This document shows, piece by piece, positions 1 to 5,925 of a stretch of DNA of 6,019 bases. The position numbers were made by a program, and so were the translations under genes. The DNA is from SAR86 cluster bacterium (GTDB lineage: Bacteria; Pseudomonadota; Gammaproteobacteria; Pseudomonadales; Azotimanducaceae), in NCBI GenBank assembly GCA_013204195.1, contig JABMOJ010000138.1, positions 1 through 6,019 of the forward strand, written 5' to 3'. The notes beneath the pieces are model-generated. The model saw only the letters and a program-made list of their open reading frames with translations. It had not been told where the DNA came from and did not search any database. The stretch's first letter is position 1. Each line of letters starts with the position of its first letter.

Positions 1-416
1 CGTCCAGCAACTTCCGACATGGGTGCCAGCAGCGGTAAGCGACCAAACGCATCAGTCACTGTTTCATAGGCGATGCAAATGGACCCGCTGTTGACCAAAT
101 CACTGGTCTGCGCCAGGTCTGGCGCCAGATGTAGATAGGTGAACAGCGTCTGCTCGGGACGTAGCATTTTACGTTCACTGGCTTGCGGCTCCTTAACCTT
201 TATAATCATCTCGGCGCGCGCAAAAATTTCTTCTGCGGTGGCGACGATTTCCGCACCCGCAGCCGCATAGTCGGCATCGAGGTGGCCGATACCAGCACCC
301 GCATTCGTTTCCACCATCACTGTGTGGCCATGACGCACGACTTCACGGACACCCGCAGGAACGAGACCCACTCGAAACTCGTTATTTTTGATTTCTGTAG
401 GCACGCCAATTTTCAT
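1..416 (-). CDS. ald: Alanine dehydrogenase, N-terminal part (runs off the left edge)
   Basis: Alanine dehydrogenase catalyses the reversible NAD-dependent oxidative deamination of L-alanine to pyruvate and ammonia in the cytoplasm. Translating the minus strand from the ATG at 416 gives 138 uninterrupted residues beginning MKIGVPTEIKNNEFRVGLVP, the N-terminal signature of the AlaDH/PNT family. The residues known to bind substrate fall at their family positions: Arg15, Lys75 in KVKEP, and His96 in YLHLAPD. The 'EVAG' near the edge also fits. The family is usually about 370 residues, so the Rossmann NAD domain and C-terminus lie outside the window. The start has only a weak upstream GAGAA purine stretch. 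It is divergent from lrp, and Lrp-family proteins commonly control ald. Identity is very likely; pyridine nucleotide transhydrogenase alpha subunit is the only close alternative and fits less well. Confidence 0.93.
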   Translation of the reverse strand, partial: MKIGVPTEIKNNEFRVGLVPAGVREVVRHGHTVMVETNAGAGIGHLDADYAAAGAEIVATAEEIFARAEMIIKVKEPQASERKMLRPEQTLFTYLHLAPDLAQTSDLVNSGSICIAYETVTDAFGRLPLLAPMSEVAG

Positions 417-459
417 GTGTCGTTCTCGCAAGAGGATATTGATGGCGCACAGTATATGC

Positions 460-488
460 ATGACAAGACAGGCGATCTCACTTATTAT
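460..488 (+). promoter_or_regulatory. Probable sigma70 promoter of lrp
   Basis: A -35-like ATGACA (460-465, one mismatch to TTGACA) is followed by a 17-bp spacer and a -10-like TATTAT (483-488). This predicts transcription starting near 495. That leaves a leader of about 45 nt before the ATG at 541 but only about 16 nt before the upstream ATG at 511, so the promoter and the chosen lrp start agree. The 124-bp gap between the ald and lrp start codons must also hold the leftward ald promoter, which I could not place convincingly, and any Lrp binding sites. Confidence 0.45.
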
Positions 489-540
489 CGACTATAAATC
501 AGAGCTTTAAATGTCTATTGGGAGCTTGAAAAGGATAATA

Positions 541-1026
541 ATGACAATTAAGCCCATAGAACAGGACAAACCACTGGACAAGATTGACCGTCGAATCCTT
601 CGCGAACTGCAAGCTGACGGACGCCTCTCGAATACGGCCCTGTCTCGACTGATCAACCTCAGTCCAACGCCCTGTGCCGAGCGCGTCAAGTCGTTGGAAC
701 GTCGAGGTCTGATAGCCGGTTATACCGCGCGCCTGAACCCTCATCTGCTGGGCTTAGAGTTGTTGGTGTTCGTCGAGATTAATCTGGCAAGAACCTCGCC
801 AGATGTATTTGACGAGTTTCGTCAGGCGGTCATCAAATTACCCCAGGTGCTGGAATGTCACCTGGTCTCGGGCAACTTTGACTATTTAATCAAGGCGCGA
901 GTCGCCGACATGGTCGCTTATCGACGTTTGCTCGGCGAGACCATTCTGACCCTGCCCGGGGTTAGTGGATCACGTACCTACGTCGTGATGGAAGAAGTCA
1001 AAGAATCCAATCGGCTGGCGATTTAA
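541..1026 (+). CDS. lrp: Leucine-responsive regulatory protein Lrp (Lrp/AsnC family)
   Basis: This is a DNA-binding regulator of amino-acid metabolism that forms dimers and higher oligomers and senses leucine or alanine. The 161-residue product has an AsnC-type winged helix-turn-helix at about residues 13-65 (DKIDRRILRELQADGRLSN, then LSPTPCAERVKSLERRGLI). A C-terminal RAM effector domain spans about 70-150, with the ECHLVSGNFDYLIK ligand motif and the LPGVSGSRTYVVMEEVKESN tail. It matches E. coli Lrp (164 aa) almost motif for motif. The frame is open from an ATG at 511, but the ATG at 541 has AAGGA 5 nt upstream and gives the family length, so 541 is preferred. It lies divergent from ald, its probable target, and converges on the sulfatase with a 7-bp gap. 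Because several Lrp-like paralogues may exist, it could be a local ald regulator rather than the global Lrp. Confidence 0.92.
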   Translation: MTIKPIEQDKPLDKIDRRILRELQADGRLSNTALSRLINLSPTPCAERVKSLERRGLIAGYTARLNPHLLGLELLVFVEINLARTSPDVFDEFRQAVIKLPQVLECHLVSGNFDYLIKARVADMVAYRRLLGETILTLPGVSGSRTYVVMEEVKESNRLAI

Positions 1027-1033
1027 CAATTGG

Positions 1034-2560
1034 TCAATCAATGCCCAGGCGCACAAATTGCTCGTGGGGGGCATTCACCTCTTGTAGCGCAACCCGCAGC
1101 AATTCGATCATGTCCTTCTCCAAAGGTTTTCCCACCTGATTGTTGGTTTCCTGCGGGTCATCTGGAATCACATACAATTGATGCTCACCAATCCTGGCCT
1201 GCATAGACCAAAAAGGTAATAGATCGCCCTCCTGAAACGGCTGGCGAATAACCGGTATATCAGTGCCCGGCATGGTGTCCAGCCAGGCTCGATGGTCCGG
1301 ATTTGGCAAGCGTAAATTAGGCATGGGCGGTATCGGCATGGTTGACCAGCGATTCGACCACATCGATAAGGGGAAGTTACTGGTGGCTGGCGCCCGCGCA
1401 TATTTGTTCTTGCCATCATGGATCTGCACCCAGTTACCATAGACACCACCGATAGCCCAGTCTCGAATACTCGTGGCAGCGCCACTGATCAGGGGTAATA
1501 ACGACTTGCCATGGGTCACATGTTCCACCTCAACCTCTAACAGATCAGCCAGGGTCGCATGGATATCCACGTTGGTCGTTAAGGCGTCAATGGTCCCCGG
1601 CGCATAATCCGGGTGATAAATCATCAGCGGGGTATGACCCAAGGTTTCATACTGCATCACGCCGGGTTTACCAAAGATATCTCGCTCACCGAGATAATGG
1701 CCGTGGTCGGTACAGAGAATAAACACCGTGTCTTCCCACAGATTCTGACTGTCCATGGCATCCAGCACCTTGCCAAACCAGTGATCGATCATGCTCAATT
1801 TGGCCCCGTAGTTAGCACGAATATGCTGACCTTCTCGAGCGGTTATCACTCCGTTTTTCACCGCATCAACCGCATAGGGCGGCCAGATCATCTGCTCACC
1901 CTGCCAGTCTGGGTCATATTTGTTCGCCCAAGGCGCGGGCGTATCAAAGGGCTCATGAGGATCAAACTCATCGACAAACAGAAAAAAACTGTCGTGAGCA
2001 TCGCCATGGGTCGTGAGCCAGTCTGCGGTTGCCTGCATCGTCTTCGGGCCGGGAAAATCCAACTCTTCACGAAACCAAGTTCTGGATAAATCGTAACCTA
2101 GGGTCTCCGGTTTACCATTATGCTTCTTCGTGGCCGGCAAGGTCGGCGAGCCAATCCAGGACGGGTCCTCGCGGGTCTTCCATGGGTCACTTTCATGGCC
2201 GCGCAGATAATCCCAGGCAAAGAAGTCCGTATGGTAGTTCTCACCACCGGTCTCAAACAGGTGAGGATGGTCAGTAAACAACTGAGTTTTGACATTTTTT
2301 TGCCGCAGATAGTGGCCCAAAGGACGCTCCCACAACTCGATCGAACCCCAGGGTCGCCAGAGAAAATCCAGCGCCCCCACCAGGATGTCATGACGGGCGG
2401 GCATACAGGGCAATGAACCTGTGGAATGATTGGTGAATCGCTGGGCGCAAGCCGCAAAGCGATCAATATTCGGCGTTTCAAACTCTGTCCCGCCATAGCA
2501 ACCGAGCATATGGCGATTCAGGCTGTCGAGTAAAATGACGACGACTTTTTTGGGTTTCAT
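1034..2560 (-). CDS. Cys-type sulfatase, alkaline phosphatase superfamily
   Basis: A 508-residue hydrolase of the formylglycine sulfatase/phosphonate monoester hydrolase group. The catalytic signature C-x-P-x-R is present as Cys52-Met-Pro-Ala-Arg56; Cys52 would be converted to formylglycine by a maturase not seen here. Metal and substrate residues are in place: Asp12 in ILLDSLNRH, the DPHEPF motif with His202, Asp285-His286 in CTDHGHYLGERD, and Lys298 in FGKPG. The N-terminus goes straight into the first beta strand (KKVVVILLD) with no signal peptide, so a cytoplasmic enzyme is suggested. This favours a small imported sulfate ester or phosphonate ester over an extracellular polysaccharide. 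The substrate cannot be told from sequence, and no carbohydrate or transport genes are adjacent. The ATG at 2560 is preceded by a weak GAGAAA; a possible small membrane ORF ends 19 bp upstream. The 3' end nearly abuts lrp, with no room for separate terminators. Confidence 0.88.
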   Translation of the reverse strand: MKPKKVVVILLDSLNRHMLGCYGGTEFETPNIDRFAACAQRFTNHSTGSLPCMPARHDILVGALDFLWRPWGSIELWERPLGHYLRQKNVKTQLFTDHPHLFETGGENYHTDFFAWDYLRGHESDPWKTREDPSWIGSPTLPATKKHNGKPETLGYDLSRTWFREELDFPGPKTMQATADWLTTHGDAHDSFFLFVDEFDPHEPFDTPAPWANKYDPDWQGEQMIWPPYAVDAVKNGVITAREGQHIRANYGAKLSMIDHWFGKVLDAMDSQNLWEDTVFILCTDHGHYLGERDIFGKPGVMQYETLGHTPLMIYHPDYAPGTIDALTTNVDIHATLADLLEVEVEHVTHGKSLLPLISGAATSIRDWAIGGVYGNWVQIHDGKNKYARAPATSNFPLSMWSNRWSTMPIPPMPNLRLPNPDHRAWLDTMPGTDIPVIRQPFQEGDLLPFWSMQARIGEHQLYVIPDDPQETNNQVGKPLEKDMIELLRVALQEVNAPHEQFVRLGID

Positions 2561-2579
2561 CTAGTGTTTCTCATTCGAT

Positions 2580-2648
2580 CTAGCGAACCTCAAGATACCC
2601 CGTTGCCCAGCCAATAACCAGCGAGAACCCGAGGATCAAGACCGGCAT
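2580..2648 (-). CDS. Possible tiny single-pass membrane peptide upstream of the sulfatase
   Basis: From the ATG at 2648 the minus strand reads a 22-residue peptide, beginning MPVLILGFSLVIGW and ending GYLEVR, that is almost entirely one hydrophobic helix with a charged tail. The stop is 19 bp before the sulfatase ATG, close enough for co-transcription. The same frame stays open back to 2732 and reads KCDGNCCEGLDQNSW just before the helix, which looks protein-like with three cysteines. However, that extension has no ATG, GTG or TTG start and crosses the LexA box. No clear ribosome binding site precedes 2648. It may be a real small membrane protein with a non-canonical start, a remnant of a decayed gene, or chance. 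I do not recognise a family. Confidence 0.28.
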   Translation of the reverse strand: MPVLILGFSLVIGWATGYLEVR

Positions 2649-2679
2649 CCAGCTATTTTGATCGAGTCCCTCACAGCAG

Positions 2680-2708
2680 TTGCCATCACATTTAATACTG
2701 TATATATT
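2680..2708 (+). promoter_or_regulatory. Promoter of the imuA-imuB operon
   Basis: A -35 TTGCCA (2680-2685), an exact 17-bp spacer and a -10 TATATT (2703-2708) form a good sigma70 promoter pointing at imuA. The -10 lies inside the LexA operator, the usual arrangement for SOS repression. Transcription would start near 2715, giving an untranslated leader of about 190-225 nt that contains the 13-bp repeat array. Confidence 0.7.
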
Positions 2709-2715
2709 TACAGTT
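2696..2715 (+). promoter_or_regulatory. LexA operator (SOS box)
   Basis: TACTGTATATATTTACAGTT matches the E. coli LexA consensus TACTGTATATATATACAGTA at 18 of 20 positions by direct comparison, with the invariant CTGT-N8-ACAG core intact. It overlaps the -10 of the rightward promoter, so LexA bound here would block RNA polymerase until RecA-stimulated LexA self-cleavage after DNA damage. This is the expected control of imuA-imuB. Being palindromic, it could also affect leftward transcription toward the sulfatase, but no strong leftward promoter is visible. Confidence 0.9.
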
Positions 2716-2781
2716 AAATGCCATGCCGGCCTCTAGACATCTTTTAGCCTCGCCGCTCCAGGTCTTTAGTGTGGTCTGCTA

Positions 2782-2859
2782 CTGAAGCTCAGGACTGAAG
2801 CTTAGGACCTAAGCTTAGGACCTAAGCTTAGGACCGAAGCTTAGGACCGAAGCTTAGGA
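2782..2859. repeat. Six tandem 13-bp palindromic repeats in the imuA leader
   Basis: Six head-to-tail 13-bp units, of the form CYKAAGCTYAGGA, fill 78 bp with no interruption (2782, 2795, 2808, 2821, 2834, 2847). Units 3 and 4 are identical (CCTAAGCTTAGGA) and contain a perfect 12-bp palindrome, CCTAAGCTTAGG; units 5 and 6 are identical CCGAAGCTTAGGA; units 1 and 2 begin CTGAAGCT. All six keep AAGCT, and five of them keep the full AAGCTT. Thirteen is not a multiple of three, and the upstream imuA frame meets a stop at 2842-2844, so the array is not coding. It lies between the predicted SOS transcription start and imuA. It could form alternative RNA hairpins, serve as an array of dimer binding sites, or simply be a young slippage minisatellite. 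Confidence 0.9.
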
Positions 2860-2940
2860 CTAAAAATTCGTGCTGACGGGCTGCGTACCGGGAGGCCGAT
2901 CAGGGGCTTGGCACTCAATCTCACACCTAGACTACAGAGA

Positions 2941-3726
2941 ATGCCCATCGTGTCTCGACCCTCAGAATCTTTGCCCCTATTGCTCAAAAAAACCGGCTTG
3001 TGGCGAGCATCCCACCTGGACTGCGAGTTTAATCAGGGCACCGCAACCGGTTACGACATCCTCGATCAGCACTTACCTGGCGCCGGATGGCCCACTGCCG
3101 GCATCACCGAATTACTCTTTGATCAAGCCGGCATTGGTGAACTCCGGTTACTGGCCCCGGCGTTGGCCAGCTTGAGCCAGCAGCAAGGCCGCTGGCAACT
3201 TTGGGTCTCGCCACCACACCTGCCCTACGCCCCGGCGCTGGCGCAAGCAGGCATAGATCTTGGCGCGGTGCTTATTGTTCGACCAACCACCGTCAACGAC
3301 AGCCTCTGGGTCATGGAGCAAGCCCTGGGCTCTCAAAGCTGCAGCGCCGTACTCGCGTGGCCCCAGAACATTCACGATAAGCACATTCGACGCTTACAAG
3401 TCGCCAGCAAAGCGGGACATTGCCTGGGCGTACTCTTTCGCCATAGTCAGGCTGCGCATCAGTCTTCACCGGCAGAATTACGCCTTCAGCTAACCGGGCA
3501 ACGAGCCACGCCCCTCAAGGAGCGCTCCAGCATCGGGATTCAGGTGCTCAAGCGCCGAGGTGGCTGGAGCAGCGAACCCTTTACCCTCGACTTTCACGAC
3601 CAACTGAATCAGGTCACCCCAGACTTCTCGGAAATGATCGTGCGCAACCCACCTCCCCTTGAACCTGAATTGGCTTTCATTGAACAGAGCCGGCACTTGT
3701 ACGCTGATGAACGCCAGCAACAATAA
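2941..3726 (+). CDS. imuA: ImuA, RecA/SulA-like subunit of the SOS mutasome
   Basis: ImuA is a RecA-like protein lacking a working ATPase loop that supports ImuB (and DnaE2 where present) in error-prone translesion synthesis. The product (261 aa from ATG 2941) shows the ImuA layout: N-terminal LLLKKTGLWRASH, a turn LPGAGWPTAGITELLFD (about residues 45-61) where RecA would have its Walker A loop but without the GKT core, a core strand GRWQLWVSPPHLPYAPAL, and the C-terminal RLQLTGQR...IQVLKRRGGW-x-x-EPFTLDF. Family length is about 200-280 aa. The frame is also open from a TTG at 2908 (272 aa), which has GGAGG 12 nt upstream; the ATG at 2941 has a weak AGAGA, so the start is uncertain. It overlaps imuB by 20 bp, is preceded by a LexA-controlled promoter, and is the first gene of the SOS operon. 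Confidence 0.85.
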   Translation: MPIVSRPSESLPLLLKKTGLWRASHLDCEFNQGTATGYDILDQHLPGAGWPTAGITELLFDQAGIGELRLLAPALASLSQQQGRWQLWVSPPHLPYAPALAQAGIDLGAVLIVRPTTVNDSLWVMEQALGSQSCSAVLAWPQNIHDKHIRRLQVASKAGHCLGVLFRHSQAAHQSSPAELRLQLTGQRATPLKERSSIGIQVLKRRGGWSSEPFTLDFHDQLNQVTPDFSEMIVRNPPPLEPELAFIEQSRHLYADERQQQ

Positions 3727-5275
3727 TTCCACCCTATGGCTATGCCTGCATTTTCCGCACCTGCCGCTACAGGTATTTACCCGCGGGCTCAACCCAGCAG
3801 ACGCCATCAAGCCAGTGGTCATTCTTGAACGCCGGCGAGTTATCGCGTTGAATCAAGCCGCATTCGACACCGGGATTCGACACAACAACAACATGGATAC
3901 GGCTTACAGCATCAGCCATGAGGTCATCAGTTTCGATAAGGATAGCGATAAAGAACTGACAACATTAACCAATCTGGCCCAGTGGGCATACCAATTCAGC
4001 CCCGCTGTGACGATCCGGGCACCTGATGTACTGTTAATCGACATCGGCGGCAGCTTAAAGCTCTTCAATGGCCTTAAGGCATTAATGGCAAGCATCGAAT
4101 CTGGCATTAACGACCTAGGCTACACCTCTATCTCCGCCATCAATACAACCCCCATGGCGGCCCTCCTGTCGGCAAGAAACAACGCTGCGACAAACTCTGA
4201 CCATCAAACGGCCGACAATACCGGGGCCGTCTTGCCCTCTATCGAAATGACACCCGTCGCCTATTTGCAGGCCGACAAGGCCATTATTACTGCCCTCCAG
4301 CAAATGGGCATCGATACGGTCAGGGACTTATTCAAGTTGCCAATGAGCAGTATCAATCGCCGATTTGGCATCTATTTTACAGACTACCTGCAACGCCTCA
4401 TTGGCACACAGCCTGACCCGCAAAAGACCATCGACCAGGCACCGCATTTTTTTTCCGACATTACTTTTATGGCCGATGTCACCAACACCAACGCCTTGAT
4501 TTTCCCTATTAAGCGCTTGTTGGATGAGTTAAATGCCTTTTTGACAGCTCGGCAACTGCATATCAATCAACTATCCTGGAAGCTCAGTCACCGACATCAT
4601 CCGCCAAAACACATCAGCATTTATCTGGCCAGCCCTGAACACAATATCAAAGCCTTGCTGCAATTAACCCAACTTAAACTTGAGCAGGTTAAGGATGTTC
4701 AAGAGATCGACACACTGTCATTAACGGTCAATACCTTTTTTCCTGCCGATACTGTCTCTGGCGATTTATTCCAATCTGCCGGCTATCAGCCACACCTTGA
4801 CCCGATAAAAGGCTCATCAAAGCGTCGTCAACGACAGGCCAGCGCCAACGCCTTACTGAATTTACTGAGCACACGTTTGGGCCCTGATGCGTGTTTTGGT
4901 TTATCGATGGCGGATGATCACCGCCCAGAAAAATCCTGGCTACGACTCAAGCCCAACCAGATTAACGACGATACTCAACACAAGACAGTGGAGAGCCTGC
5001 CAATGCAACTAGCGCAGGACAATCACCGGCCACTTTTTTTGCTCACGCCGCCTCGGGCTTTGCAGCGGGTTAATGACGCCCCGTACTTGAATGGCACGCT
5101 GGAATTACTCCAAGGTCCCGAGCGCATTGATTTTGGTTGGTGGGACAGGCCGACCTCAGGAGAGGTCATCACTCGAGACTATTATGTCGCCGCGCATACA
5201 GAACGCGGCGCACTTTATTGGGTTTTTCATTATGGCGAGCATGGCAAATGGTATTTACACGGTATATTCTCGTAA
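3707..5275 (+). CDS. imuB: ImuB, inactive Y-family polymerase-like mutasome adaptor
   Basis: ImuB resembles a DinB-type polymerase without catalytic acidic residues and acts as a scaffold linking ImuA, the beta clamp and the replicase in mutagenic repair. The 522-residue product begins with the ImuB strand LWLCLHFPHLPLQV, where DinB enzymes carry their first catalytic Asp. At 109-121 it has LLIDIGGSLKLFN in place of the S-x-D-E catalytic motif. A helix-hairpin-helix-like LQQMGIDTVRDLFKLP (about 197-212), DDHRPEKSW (403-411) and the C-terminal GWWDRP...RDYYVAAH...WYLHGIF box complete the family pattern. The frame opens at a TTG (3659) inside imuA, but the ATG at 3707 starts the protein 10 residues before the conserved strand and gives normal length; no strong ribosome site is seen, so translational coupling with imuA is likely. 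Composition is richer in Asn, Thr and Ile than ImuA. No dnaE2 follows. Confidence 0.88.
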   Translation: MNASNNNSTLWLCLHFPHLPLQVFTRGLNPADAIKPVVILERRRVIALNQAAFDTGIRHNNNMDTAYSISHEVISFDKDSDKELTTLTNLAQWAYQFSPAVTIRAPDVLLIDIGGSLKLFNGLKALMASIESGINDLGYTSISAINTTPMAALLSARNNAATNSDHQTADNTGAVLPSIEMTPVAYLQADKAIITALQQMGIDTVRDLFKLPMSSINRRFGIYFTDYLQRLIGTQPDPQKTIDQAPHFFSDITFMADVTNTNALIFPIKRLLDELNAFLTARQLHINQLSWKLSHRHHPPKHISIYLASPEHNIKALLQLTQLKLEQVKDVQEIDTLSLTVNTFFPADTVSGDLFQSAGYQPHLDPIKGSSKRRQRQASANALLNLLSTRLGPDACFGLSMADDHRPEKSWLRLKPNQINDDTQHKTVESLPMQLAQDNHRPLFLLTPPRALQRVNDAPYLNGTLELLQGPERIDFGWWDRPTSGEVITRDYYVAAHTERGALYWVFHYGEHGKWYLHGIFS

Positions 5276-5340
5276 CCCTCGAGCCTGACTCACTCATGGC
5301 ACCAGATATCGCAACCTAATTCCCAACAGGAAACCAGACT

Positions 5341-5808
5341 ATGAATATTTATGACTTGCAGATGGAGTCCATCACCGGCGAGAACATTTCTTTCTCTGAC
5401 TTTAAGGACCAAGCTTTACTTATCGTCAACCTCGCTAGCCAGTGAGGCCTCACCTCACAGTACGCAGGTCTGCGTGCATTGCATGAAAGCGGTAAAGTTA
5501 CGGTACTCGGTTTTCCTTGTAATCAGTTTGGTGCTCAAGAGCCAGGCACTAATCAGGAAATTTTTGATTTCGCCACAACTAAGTATCAGGCGAACTTCCC
5601 GATGTTCAGCAAAATCGAAGTCAATGGCGACAATGCGGCCGAGCTTTATCAATGGCTGTGCGGAGAACTGGCCGACGATGAGGGCCAGCATCCGATTGCC
5701 TGGAATTTCGCCAAATTTTTAATCAACCAACAAGGCAAGCCGGTCAAACGCTTTCACCCGAAAGTCACGCCACAAGAGATCGAGGCTGCTTTAGCCGATT
5801 TAATCTAG
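5341..5808 (+). CDS. gpx: Selenocysteine-containing glutathione peroxidase (TGA read as Sec35)
   Basis: A thiol-dependent peroxidase that reduces hydrogen and lipid peroxides. The frame from ATG 5341 encodes 155 residues if the in-frame TGA at 5443-5445 is read through. That TGA is codon 35, exactly at the peroxidatic residue: LLIVNLASQ-U-GLTSQYAGL, where homologues have VNVAS(K/Q)(C/U)GLT. The rest of the family follows without a break: GFPCNQFGAQEPG (57-69), FPMFSKIEVNG (86-96), IAWNFAKFL (119-127) and a C-terminal KVTPQEIEAAL. The tetrad would be Sec35, Gln66, Trp121, Asn122. The short length, without the oligomerisation loop, fits monomeric bacterial or GPx4-like forms. AGGAAA sits 7 nt before the ATG. 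A SECIS-like hairpin lies 14 nt after the TGA, which argues for selenocysteine rather than a nonsense mutation. Routine annotation would report a truncated protein starting near 5479 and lose the active site. It follows imuB by 65 bp on the same strand. Confidence 0.9.
5460..5477 (+). promoter_or_regulatory. Bacterial SECIS element of gpx
   Basis: GTACGCAGGTCTGCGTGC folds into a 7-bp stem (one G-U pair) closed by a GGUC tetraloop at 5467-5470. It starts 14 nt after the UGA, within the coding sequence, as bacterial SelB-binding SECIS elements do. The apical core GCAGGUCUGC is the same as I recall for the E. coli fdhF SECIS, including the GGU loop that SelB contacts. It encodes ordinary family residues (Tyr-Ala-Gly-Leu-Arg), so protein and RNA functions coincide. 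SelB with Sec-tRNA would be recruited here to insert selenocysteine at codon 35. Confidence 0.85.
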
Positions 5809-5846
5809 AGGCTAAATCTCCACGCCGCCGGCAAACTACGGCGCAC

Positions 5847-5875
5847 AAAAAGCTGGCTGCACGTCGCAGCCGGCT
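5847..5875 (-). terminator. Rho-independent terminator for the leftward gene entering from the right
   Basis: Read on the minus strand, a 10-bp stem (5851-5860 with 5866-5875, one G-U pair) around a 5-nt loop is followed directly by a T run (5851 down to 5847). That is the form of an intrinsic terminator for minus-strand transcription, and it lies about 50 bp after the stop of the membrane-protein gene ending at 5926. On the plus strand no T run follows the hairpin, so it would stop gpx transcription poorly, though it may protect the 3' end. A smaller GC hairpin (5826-5843) lies between it and gpx. Confidence 0.65.
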
Positions 5876-5925
5876 GCTGCTGATTGATTGATGCTGAATA
5901 CCGCACGTTAAATGCCAAAAAACAA

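Noticed and set aside
183..497. Plus-strand ORF of 104 codons at the left
   Set aside because: It is the antisense shadow of ald, whose minus-strand frame carries clear family motifs and residues.
511..540. Upstream ATG of lrp at 511
   Set aside because: It would add ten residues not typical of Lrp and leave a very short leader, whereas the ATG at 541 has AAGGA at good spacing.
1613..2089. Plus-strand ORF of 158 codons inside the sulfatase
   Set aside because: It lies wholly opposite the sulfatase, including its metal-binding motifs, and its translation shows no recognisable domain.
2782..2859. CRISPR array
   Set aside because: Units are 13 bp with no spacers between them and no cas genes nearby.
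3659..3706. TTG start of imuB inside imuA
   Set aside because: The added residues are not ImuB-like and overlap imuA by a further 48 bp; the ATG at 3707 gives the expected N-terminus.
5443..5445. Nonsense mutation making gpx a pseudogene
   Set aside because: The TGA falls exactly on the catalytic residue, the rest of the gene is intact, and a SelB-type hairpin follows at the right spacing; chance agreement of all three is unlikely.
5479..5808. Short peroxidase-like ORF beginning at an ATG after the TGA
   Set aside because: It lacks the active-site segment. The same frame continues upstream through the TGA to a proper ATG with a ribosome site, and the SECIS hairpin explains the TGA.
5847..5875. 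Terminator for gpx on the plus strand
   Set aside because: The hairpin is strong, but the T run exists only on the minus-strand side; the plus strand continues with GCTGCTGATTG.
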